A DNA stretch of 64,000 bases, from assembly GCA_963771005.1 (NCBI GenBank), contig CAVYRO010000008.1, positions 372,001-436,000 on the forward strand, written 5' to 3'. This stretch comes from DASQZK01 sp963771005 (lineage in GTDB: Bacteria; Bacteroidota; Bacteroidia; Bacteroidales; GCA-2748055). Each line of letters begins with the position of its first letter. The first letter of the stretch is position 1. Positions 34,819 to 42,463 of this stretch are shown here, one piece after another. The notes beneath the pieces are model-generated. The model saw only the letters and a list, made by a program, of their open reading frames with translations. It made no database searches and was not told the DNA's origin. The translations under genes and the position numbers were made by a program.

Positions 34819-36715
34819 AACCCATACTGATCAAAGGATAATCCAAGACCGTCCTGATAAGAAAAACCAGGGTAAAAAAGGCAAATATCAACAGGTACAC
34901 CAGTCGTTTCTCCGTCAGGCTTTTATATTCCGACATTACAAGGGGAAGGAGGACCTCTCCGGCCGGTCTGAGTTCAGTTACCGGCAGGTTGTCCAAAGCA
35001 GCCGGATCCGGAAGATTGCCATCCTTCCACACTTTTTCGATCTTCCCGCCCCTGAGCATAACCAGCATCGCCTCCTCAAAATCCCAGGCCTTCACAGCTG
35101 CCTCAGGCACATGGTAATACTCCACAGGACCCGGAAATTCATCGCTGAAACGCATTATCTCCTCGTCCGGGAGCGAGGCCAGTCCATAAAATTCAAAAGG
35201 AACGTTCAGATGCTCTCCTGCCAGTCCTGCCAGTTCATTTATTTTCTGAAGATCCTGCGGGTTTGTCTCAAAAGGCGAACGCAAAAAAACGAGAAAACTT
35301 ACATTCGGATTTTTCAGGGCAATATCGGTATAGTCCATGCCATAAACAGAGGTGATCTTAAGATCCTCGAAGGGAGAATGAAAACTGCCGGGGGATTTTT
35401 TTGTGACCGAATTTACAAAGACCCATTCTTCTTTATCCCGCGGGAAATTATCGATTGTAAATGAGCTTACACTGTCGGTTTTAATGTTCCTGTATTCCAG
35501 TACCGTCTCCAGTTTTCCCGGAAGAGAACCGTATGGGGGAGTGGATAGGGTTACGGGGTCACATCCTTCGCAAAGCGGGTAATCCCTGAATACACTCTGC
35601 CACATGTCCAGGTCTCCTTCACCGGGAAAATCATCGCTGCCCCATTTTGCCAAAATGGTTCCATCATGGATGAGAAGAAGGCCCGGGTTGGATCGGACGA
35701 TGGTTTTCAGGGTGATTTCATCGGCGAGACAGAAATCATAGGTGATGCCTGTTTCCGCTCTGACGCTATTCAGGACGTCTTCGTTGGAGGCAGTCACGGC
35801 ATAAAAATCAAGTCCAGTAAGCGTCTGTGAGATGTGAAAAAGATCATCGGCTTTCCGCATAGCGCCCGTTTCTGCCCGGGCTGCATCATAGGAAATAAGC
35901 AAAAACGTGTACCCCGGTTCATCCAGGATATGAGAAGTTATATCATTACCGTCAGGAGCCGTAATGTTGAAATTATGGATCGGGGGTTCGTATCCTTTCT
36001 TTAAAAGCTTCGAACGTGCGTCCACAAACTCCCATTGTGCCGTATCCCGGGGGAAATTTTGCATAGTGAAAGTTTTCTCCTTCCCCGTTTCGCGGTTCCG
36101 GTAAATAAGTTCCGTGGAAAATTCGTCCTTAGGTGCTCCTTCAGGCAGAGTCATTGACTGCCCGATATTGGTTCCTACATGATAGGGTCTGAAATCGACG
36201 AGGGGAAGATGTGTGTAGTTGTATAGAGAGAACAGGATTGCGCCTGTATAAAAGAGTGCGATAACAGGCCATTCGATCATCCTTCCCCGCGGTACGGGGA
36301 ACCTGTACCTGCCGGTAAAGATCACCAGTGTAAAGAACATGAGAACGATATTCTTAAAAAAGGTTTCCCAGTTGGTCAGGATCAGGGCATCGCCGAAACA
36401 GCCGCAGTCGGTGACCGGATTCGTAAGAGCAACGATAAGGGTTAGAATGGTAAAGAAAGACATAAAAATCAGGAGGATCCATGAAGCGAAACGCATGCGG
36501 TAACCCAGGAGAAGGGTGATACCGAGGACGAGTTCGGTCGAGGAAAGGAAAACGGCCACAGGAAGTGCCAGCGGTTCGAGGAAGCCGAGATGGAAAGCGT
36601 TGAAATAGTCGGTGAATTTGTAGGTTGAACCCAAAGGGTCAACCGCCTTGACAAAGCCGGAGAATACAAATACGATCCCGGTGATGATCCGGCTGATCTG
36701 TCTTAAGGTTTTCAT
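34799..36715 (-). CDS. BT_3928-type DoxX/MauE membrane protein with duplicated periplasmic domain
   Basis: 638 residues. Residues 1-165 are a four-helix DoxX/MauE-like membrane unit with the TDCGCFGD motif at 102-109. Two related extracytoplasmic domains follow (about 199-375 and 402-575): ELIYRNRETGKEKTFTMQNF aligns with VLEYRNIKTDSVSSFTIDNF, and both continue with PRD..W.FV. A final membrane helix is at about 605-623. From memory usual members are nearer 370 residues, so this one seems to have gained a domain copy. Domains resemble thioredoxin-like folds but no CxxC is present. Overlaps tmk by 4 bp and the permease gene by 20 bp. Confidence 0.8.
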   Translation of the reverse strand: MKTLRQISRIITGIVFVFSGFVKAVDPLGSTYKFTDYFNAFHLGFLEPLALPVAVFLSSTELVLGITLLLGYRMRFASWILLIFMSFFTILTLIVALTNPVTDCGCFGDALILTNWETFFKNIVLMFFTLVIFTGRYRFPVPRGRMIEWPVIALFYTGAILFSLYNYTHLPLVDFRPYHVGTNIGQSMTLPEGAPKDEFSTELIYRNRETGKEKTFTMQNFPRDTAQWEFVDARSKLLKKGYEPPIHNFNITAPDGNDITSHILDEPGYTFLLISYDAARAETGAMRKADDLFHISQTLTGLDFYAVTASNEDVLNSVRAETGITYDFCLADEITLKTIVRSNPGLLLIHDGTILAKWGSDDFPGEGDLDMWQSVFRDYPLCEGCDPVTLSTPPYGSLPGKLETVLEYRNIKTDSVSSFTIDNFPRDKEEWVFVNSVTKKSPGSFHSPFEDLKITSVYGMDYTDIALKNPNVSFLVFLRSPFETNPQDLQKINELAGLAGEHLNVPFEFYGLASLPDEEIMRFSDEFPGPVEYYHVPEAAVKAWDFEEAMLVMLRGGKIEKVWKDGNLPDPAALDNLPVTELRPAGEVLLPLVMSEYKSLTEKRLVYLLIFAFFTLVFLIRTVLDYPLISMGYGREDR

Positions 36716-37389
36716 ATTGATGAGATCAGTTTAACAATCCGCTTAAATATTTCGGCCGGGGAAAGGATCCTTCCCGTGCTATCCGTACAATTCAGGATCC
36801 TGTATTCTTTTATCTCATTTTCCAGGGACAGATAGATCTCCCGTACTCTTTTCTGAAAATCAAGGTTACTCTCATGGATATCGGCAGCTCCCTGCAAATA
36901 ATCCCTGTCATTGCCGGTGCGGGCCCGATCAAGTTGTTCCGCGGTAAACGAGAAGGGCACATCCAGAAAGATATTCAGATCGGGCACGGGCAACCGGTTG
37001 AAATTATATTCCAGGTTCAGGATCCACTCTTTCAGTTTTACCGTCTCATTTCCATCCTTCATTTTTGCACACTGGAAAGCGATGTTGGAAATAACATACC
37101 GGTCGACCAGTATAAGGTATCCTTCACCGATCCACTGCCGGATGGTTTCTTTCGCACCATCACGGTCACCTGCATAGATCAGTGCGATCAGATACGGGTC
37201 CACCTCGTGGATATCTCCCATTTCACCACGGAGAAAGCGTGCTATAAGTCCACCGTAGACGGGCGAATCCGTTCGGGGAAAATGCAGGTATTTGTACTTT
37301 ATTCCCTCTTCTCCGAAATAATCCTTCAACATCTTTATCTGAGTGGATTTGCCCGATCCGTCAAGCCCTTCGATGACAATAAAGCTCAT
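36712..37389 (-). CDS. tmk: Thymidylate kinase
   Basis: Phosphorylates dTMP to dTDP. 225 residues from the ATG at 37389 (MSFIVIEGLDGSGKST); the P-loop is at residues 7-15, and VDRYV and a lid region with DRARTGNDR follow. The longer frame to 37548 would run into the divergent folP gene and is not used. First gene of the unit tmk, BT_3928-type, permease. Confidence 0.9.
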   Translation of the reverse strand: MSFIVIEGLDGSGKSTQIKMLKDYFGEEGIKYKYLHFPRTDSPVYGGLIARFLRGEMGDIHEVDPYLIALIYAGDRDGAKETIRQWIGEGYLILVDRYVISNIAFQCAKMKDGNETVKLKEWILNLEYNFNRLPVPDLNIFLDVPFSFTAEQLDRARTGNDRDYLQGAADIHESNLDFQKRVREIYLSLENEIKEYRILNCTDSTGRILSPAEIFKRIVKLISSI

Positions 37390-37403
37390 ATGTTCATAAA
37401 TGG

Positions 37404-37438
37404 TTTGAGTCTGCACAAGGATCAAATGCTTACCTTTG
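37404..37438 (+). promoter_or_regulatory. Possible promoter of folP-cdaA
   Basis: TTTG at 37404-37407 and TACCTTTG at 37431-37438 (perfect -7 element), spacer 23 bp, slightly long. It lies in the 73-bp gap between divergent tmk and folP. Confidence 0.4.
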
Positions 37439-37462
37439 CAGCAAAGAAAATACAGTTCATAA

Positions 37463-38338
37463 ATGGTTTTTAAAGATACATTTTTTTCCAGAAACCGCAG
37501 TATCAATTGTAGGGGCAAACTTCTGGACCTCACGGAACCAAAGGTCATGGGGATATTGAATGTAACCCCGGATTCCTTTTATGACGGCGGAAAATACACA
37601 GGGAAAGAGAATATTGCGGACCGGATCAGGCAAATCATTGAGGAAGGGGCCGACATTCTGGATATCGGGGGGTTCTCATCCAGACCCGGCGCCGGGGACA
37701 TAAGTACGGAGACGGAACTTTCCAGGTTGTTGCCGGCCCTGGAGACTGCCCGGGAGCTCTACCCGGATTTCCCTGTTTCAGTGGATACTTACCGTGCAGA
37801 GGTAGCCAACCGCGTCATCCGGGATTTCGATATCGATATGGTGAACGACATTACCGCCGGCAACGGAGATCCGGAGATGTTCGATCTGATTGCAGAAAAA
37901 AATATTCCATATATCATGATGCACATGCAGGGAACGCCAAGAACCATGCAGAAAAACCCGCATTATGATGATGTGGTGAATGACATTCTTAAATTCTTCG
38001 CCCCAAAAGTTGAAAAACTTATCAACAAGGGTGTAAACGACATCATCGTGGACCCGGGATTCGGTTTCGGGAAAACCCTGGAGCACAATTACACCCTGAT
38101 GGCATCCCTGGAAGTCTTTCAGAGCTTCGAACTTCCTTTACTCATCGGGATATCCCGTAAATCGATGACCTATAAACTCCTGGGCATCGATAAATCGGAG
38201 GCGCTTAACGGGACGACCGCCCTTCATATGTATTCGCTGGTGAAGGGGGCAAATATCCTGCGTGTTCATGATGTAAAGGAGGCGGTGGAAACGACAGGAT
38301 TATATAAATTTCTCCGGAAGATGGAAAATACCGGGTAA
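37463..38338 (+). CDS. folP: Dihydropteroate synthase
   Basis: Joins p-aminobenzoate with the pterin pyrophosphate in folate synthesis; target of sulfonamides. 291 residues with GILNVTPDSFYDGG, DIGGFSSRPG, DPGFGFGKTLEHNY and a closing LRVHDVKEA. Divergent from tmk; cdaA follows 39 bp downstream, a common pairing in Bacteroidota. Confidence 0.95.
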   Translation: MVFKDTFFSRNRSINCRGKLLDLTEPKVMGILNVTPDSFYDGGKYTGKENIADRIRQIIEEGADILDIGGFSSRPGAGDISTETELSRLLPALETARELYPDFPVSVDTYRAEVANRVIRDFDIDMVNDITAGNGDPEMFDLIAEKNIPYIMMHMQGTPRTMQKNPHYDDVVNDILKFFAPKVEKLINKGVNDIIVDPGFGFGKTLEHNYTLMASLEVFQSFELPLLIGISRKSMTYKLLGIDKSEALNGTTALHMYSLVKGANILRVHDVKEAVETTGLYKFLRKMENTG

Positions 38339-38377
38339 TTTCCACGTAATTGTTAAATTTGCTCTGACAGAAAGTGA

Positions 38378-39163
38378 ATGGTCCCTCTTTTTATCCATAT
38401 ACGAATTCTCGATATCCTGGATATTTTCCTGGTGGCCCTTCTGATGTACCAGCTCTACATGCTGGTGCGGGGGACCGTTGCGATCAACATTATCATCGGC
38501 ATCCTTTCCATTTATTTTTTCTGGGGTATTGTGAAGATGCTGAAGATGGAACTCCTGAGCAGCATCCTGGGCCAGGTGATCGGCGTGGGCGTCATTGCGC
38601 TGATCATTGTTTTTCAGCAAGAGATCCGGCGCTTTCTGATCCTTATCGGCACACGGTACTTCAACCGGAACAGGATGCGGTTCGAGCAGATGCTTCGGAT
38701 GGATTTTGACACCCGTCCCCAGGTAAAACTGAGGTCGGTCATCAAGGCAGTAATCAGCCTGGCCGGCAGCCGGACAGGCGCGTTGATCGTGATCAAGCGC
38801 AAATCCACCCTTGATATCTATGCACAAGCGGGCGACCTGCTGTACGCCGAAACCTCGAGCCGTCTCATCCTGAGCATATTCAACAAGCTAAGCCCGCTTC
38901 ACGACGGCGCCATCATCATCGACAGGGAAAAGATCTCCGCCGCCCGTGTCGTACTTCCCGTTACGGATAACCCGGACCTGCCTCCGGAATTCGGGCTGAG
39001 ACACAGGGCAGCCATCGGGATTACGGAGCTGACCGATGCTGTTGTCATCGTGGTCTCGGAGGAAACCGGGCAAATCTCGTTCGCACAGAACGGCAGGATC
39101 TTTAACGGCCTGAGCCCGAAGGAGCTCATGACCAAGCTGGAGGGGGAGTTCCAGGGGGTGTAG
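38378..39163 (+). CDS. cdaA: Membrane diadenylate cyclase (c-di-AMP synthase)
   Basis: 261 residues. Three N-terminal membrane helices (about 10-80) and then the DAC domain with the catalytic LSPLHDGAIIID and GLRHRAA motifs. Makes c-di-AMP, which in other bacteria controls potassium and osmolyte transport and envelope homeostasis. No CdaR-type regulator or phosphodiesterase gene is adjacent. Confidence 0.92.
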   Translation: MVPLFIHIRILDILDIFLVALLMYQLYMLVRGTVAINIIIGILSIYFFWGIVKMLKMELLSSILGQVIGVGVIALIIVFQQEIRRFLILIGTRYFNRNRMRFEQMLRMDFDTRPQVKLRSVIKAVISLAGSRTGALIVIKRKSTLDIYAQAGDLLYAETSSRLILSIFNKLSPLHDGAIIIDREKISAARVVLPVTDNPDLPPEFGLRHRAAIGITELTDAVVIVVSEETGQISFAQNGRIFNGLSPKELMTKLEGEFQGV

Positions 39164-39169
39164 GGGTTG

Positions 39170-39430
39170 AGGATTGTTTGAGGGTTGTTTGAGGATTGTT
39201 TGAGGATTGTTTGAAATGGTTTGAAATGGTTTGAAATAGTCTCAACTCACTTCACCAAATCACCAAATATTAACCACAGATTACACAGATTATCACAGAG
39301 GTTTCAGATTGTTTGAGATGGTTTCAACTCCATTCAACAAATCAACAAACCTCAAACAATCTCAAACAATCAGACCCGTTCCGATAGCCATATAGCCATC
39401 GGAATTCTTGTTCTACATTTCTCCCCGAAC
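39170..39430. repeat. Mosaic of 10-bp, 8-bp and longer repeat modules
   Basis: Units of GGATTGTTTGA and TTTGAAATGG (39170-39240), CACCAAAT units, a TTAACCACAGATTACACAGA module, CAACAAAT units, and the palindrome CCGATAGCCATATAGCCATC-type (about 39379-39402), which is the complement of the block at 5861. No gene in the gap between cdaA and plsY. Confidence 0.8.
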
Positions 39431-39502
39431 ATAAAAAATCATAATATAGTTTAATAAATAGGCATTAAATTATATTTTTGACCCTCCAAACGCAAAGATT
39501 TT

Positions 39503-40153
39503 ATGAATCATACTATAGCCTTGGTTCTGGCCATGGTTCTGGCCTATCTTACCGGGGCGATACCCACCTCGGTATGGGCGGGAAGGATTTTTTTCGGGAT
39601 CGATGTCAGGGAGCACGGCAGCGGGAATGCAGGAGCGAGTAACACCATGCGTGTTCTCGGAATGAAGACAGGCCTTCCGGTACTTGTTTTTGACATTTTC
39701 AAGGGGTGGATGGCTGTAGAATATGCAAGGATCTTTCATCTTTTTCCCGCCGGTACCGAATCATTTGTTAATTCAGGTCTCATATTGGGTGTACTGGCAA
39801 TTACCGGTCATATCTTTCCCGTTTTTGCCGGGTTCAGGGGAGGGAAGGGAGTGGCTACCGTATTTGGCGTGCTGTTCGCCCTGCAGCCTCTTGCAACCCT
39901 TTGTGCCGCAGGTGTCTTTCTCATTTTCCTTCTGGGCTTTCGTATCTTTTCGGTGGGATCCATGGTTGCGGGTATCTCGTTTCCCTTATTTATCATTTTG
40001 GTCTTCCATTCCGATTATGCCTTTCTGAATATTTTCTCTGTTGTGATCTCTGTACTGCTGATCGTCACCCACAGAAAAAATATCGGGAGGCTTCTGCGGG
40101 GTGAAGAGAACAAGGCCACCTTTCTGTTTAAAAGACAAAAGGATGGATATTGA
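39503..40153 (+). CDS. plsY: Glycerol-3-phosphate acyltransferase
   Basis: Membrane enzyme that transfers the acyl group from acyl-phosphate to glycerol 3-phosphate, the first step of phospholipid synthesis. 216 residues, five membrane helices. Motifs: GAIPTSVWAGR, HGSGNAGASNTMRVLG, and GFRGGKGVAT. Single gene, convergent with pckA across a repeat-filled gap. No plsX is present here. Confidence 0.92.
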   Translation: MNHTIALVLAMVLAYLTGAIPTSVWAGRIFFGIDVREHGSGNAGASNTMRVLGMKTGLPVLVFDIFKGWMAVEYARIFHLFPAGTESFVNSGLILGVLAITGHIFPVFAGFRGGKGVATVFGVLFALQPLATLCAAGVFLIFLLGFRIFSVGSMVAGISFPLFIILVFHSDYAFLNIFSVVISVLLIVTHRKNIGRLLRGEENKATFLFKRQKDGY

Positions 40154-40162
40154 AGTTTCTGG

Positions 40163-40345
40163 TTTGAGGATTGTTTGAAATGGTTTGAAATGGTTTGAAA
40201 TGGTTCAACTCCATTCACCAAATCACCAATCACCAATTTCTTCGGGGAGTTTCACCACAGATTTCACAGATTATCACAGATAAAGTGGTTTCAGGTTGTT
40301 TGAGATGGTTTCAACTCCATTCACCAAATCACCAAATTCTTCCGG
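40163..40345. repeat. Mosaic intergenic repeat modules downstream of plsY
   Basis: TTTGAAATGG units (40163-40205), then CTCCATTCACCAAAT, a TTTCACCACAGATTTCACAG module, a further GTTTGAGATGG unit and another CACCAAAT run. Same module order as in other gaps. Confidence 0.8.
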
Positions 40346-40403
40346 GAACGCGGAGTCCGACGGCTATCGGAATGGATTTAATTGTTTCAGGACGTTGATT
40401 TTT

Positions 40404-40531
40404 TGTAATCCAATACAATTTTTAGCCAGATTTTATGTATTGCGATACAATTTTTTACCAAATTTTATGTATTGTGATACAATTTATTGACGAATTTATT
40501 GTAATGCATTACAATTTTTATCGTATAATCA
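40404..40531. repeat. Four-unit, 32-bp-phased array of 14-bp palindromes
   Basis: Cores start at 40404 (TGTAATCCAATACA), 40436 (TGTATTGCGATACA), 40468 (TGTATTGTGATACA) and 40500 (TGTAATGCATTACA), spaced by exactly 32 bp. Three are inverted repeats of the TGTAT/ATACA or TGTAAT/ATTACA type; the first is imperfect. Each is followed by an AT-rich spacer of the ATTTTTnnCCAAATTTTA kind. The array lies between the 3' ends of convergent plsY and pckA, so there is no adjacent promoter to regulate. Confidence 0.8.
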
Positions 40532-40542
40532 GCCTGAAGTAT

Positions 40543-40705
40543 ATTTGTTGATTTGTTGATTTGTTGATTTGTTGATTTGTTGATTTGTTGATTTGTTGAA
40601 TGGAGTTGAAGCCATCTGTGATTATCCGCACAAATCCGTCAAATCCGTGTTCCTCTTCCGCTTCCACTTCACCAAATCACCAAATCACCAAATCACCAAA
40701 TCAAC
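40543..40705. repeat. GTTGATTT array and CACCAAAT array
   Basis: About six GTTGATTT units (40543-40600), the AATGGAGTTGAAGCC joint, a TCCGCACAAATCCGTCAAAT module, and five CACCAAAT units ending 12 bp before the pckA stop. Confidence 0.85.
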
Positions 40706-40710
40706 TTTAA

Positions 40711-42329
40711 TCAGATCTTTGGCCCCGCAACCTCAGCCAGCCTGATGGCAGCTTCATTATCAGTGAAATGTCTGAAATTGTCAATGAACCTGCTGGCAAG
40801 AGATTTGGCGGCTGCGTCCCACTCGTCATGACTGCTCCAGAGGTTACGCGGGTTAAGTATATGATCGTTACATCCCTCAACATGAAGCGGTATATTGAGG
40901 TTGAAATACGGAATGGTTTCGTATTTAACATCACGGAGCGAACCGTCCAGGATCGCATTTATGATAGCCCGGGTGGATGGAATATCGATTCGTTTGCCTA
41001 CACCTACGGGTCCTCCTACCCAGCCCGTGTTCACCAGCCATGCAACAGACCCGTTCTCTTTCATTTTACGGGTGAGCTGTTCGGCGTATACCGTGGGATC
41101 CAGCAACAGGAAAGCCGCTCCGAAACAAGCCGAAAAAGACGGCAGGGGTTCGTTAACACCTCTTTCTGTCCCGGCAACCTTCGCAGTATAACCACTGATA
41201 AAGTGGTATTCCGTCTGTGCGGGTGTGAGTTTTGAAACGGGGGGAGAACACCGAATGCATCGGCAGTGAGGAAGATGACATTCTTCGCATGTCCCGCCTT
41301 GGAAACAGGCTTGACAATATTCTGAATATGATAAATGGGATAGGAAACACGGGTATTCTTGGTTTTGGAATCACTGGAGAAATCTATGTCTCCGTTTTCC
41401 CTGATCACAACATTTTCAAGCAGGGCATCGCGCTTGATGGCATGGTAAATATCGGGTTCCTTTTCCGGATCAAGATCGATGGTCTTGGCATAACATCCGC
41501 CCTCGAAATTGAAGACCCCGTCATCATCCCATCCGTGTTCATCGTCACCGATGAGCGCCCGGTTCGGATCGGCTGAAAGGGTAGTCTTTCCCGTACCCGA
41601 GAGGCCGAAAAATATGGCTGTATCTCCATCCTTACCCACATTTGCCGAACAATGCATTGAAGCGATATTCCGGAGAGGCAGGTAGTAATTCATCACTGAA
41701 AATATACCCTTCTTCATCTCCCCGCCATACCACGTCCCACCGATGCAGGCCATTCTTTCCTTCAGGTTGAATACCGCGTAGACATCGCTGTTAAGTCCGT
41801 TTTCCTTCCAATTGTCGTTTCCGGTTTTAGATGCGTTCAGGACCACGAAATCGGGTTCAAAAGTTTCGAGTTCTTCCTCAGTGGGACGGATGAACATATT
41901 TTTCACGAAATGGGCCTGCCAGGCGACTTCCATGATAAACCTGACTTTAAGCCGGGTTTCCGGGTTGGCCCCGGCGTAGCCATCCTGCACATATAAAATT
42001 TTCCCCGATAATTGTTTTGTAGAGATCTCTTTCAGCTCATTCCATACTTCCCGGGATACGGGTTTATTATCCGAGGCCTTACGTTTTTCGTTTTTCCACC
42101 AGATATTGTTTTCGGAGGTTTCTTCTTTTACAATGTACTTATCTTTGGGTGAACGGCCGGTGAAGCAGCCCGTATCGACTGCCACGGCACCCAGGCTGGT
42201 CACTGTCCCCTTTTCAAAACCCTTCAGCGAAGGGTCCGTCTCATGCCTGAACAATTCATCATACGAGAGATTATAATGGATCTCTTTCACACCAGTAATG
42301 CCATAAAGGCTTAGATCAAGTTTTTTCAT
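40711..42329 (-). CDS. pckA: Phosphoenolpyruvate carboxykinase (ATP), with one frameshift
   Basis: Interconverts oxaloacetate and PEP. Two frames together give about 539 residues, normal for the ATP enzyme. The first frame (42329 to about 41239) carries GLSGTGKTTLSADPNR and the metal/nucleotide motifs; the second (41238 to 40711) carries the ISGYTAKVAGTERGV and NTGWVGGPVGVGKR segments. They join at a run of six C on the minus strand (41239-41244); seven C would restore the frame exactly through GVLPP-VSKLTP. All conserved residues are intact on both sides, so a base-calling error or a very recent mutation is likelier than an old pseudogene. Downstream of ppdK on the same strand. Confidence 0.9.
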
Positions 42330-42410
42330 GCCTCTTTATCAATAAAGTATACTTGTAAAAATTAAAATTTCCGGGCCTAATATACGAAATATCTGTTAGG
42401 TGAACCCAAG

Positions 42411-42441
42411 AAAAAGGCGGCAAATCGGAAGAAATGCCGCC
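42411..42441 (-). terminator. Rho-independent terminator after ppdK
   Basis: On the minus strand GGCGGCA pairs with TGCCGCC across a 12-nt loop, followed by five T. It separates ppdK from pckA, so the two genes are probably transcribed as separate units. Confidence 0.75.
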
Positions 42442-42463
42442 CATTTCCTTAAGATTCCAATTT

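Noticed and set aside
37389..37548. Longer start for tmk.
   Set aside because: Would add 53 residues without family similarity and run across the folP start; MSFIVIEGLDGSGKST is the normal beginning.
40404..40531. CRISPR-like appearance of the 32-bp array.
   Set aside because: Only four units, a conserved part of 14 bp, spacers that are diverged copies rather than unrelated sequence, and no cas gene in the window.
41239..41244. Programmed frameshifting in pckA.
   Set aside because: A six-C run alone is not a known slippery signal of that gene, and no stimulatory structure was recognised; base error or mutation is simpler.
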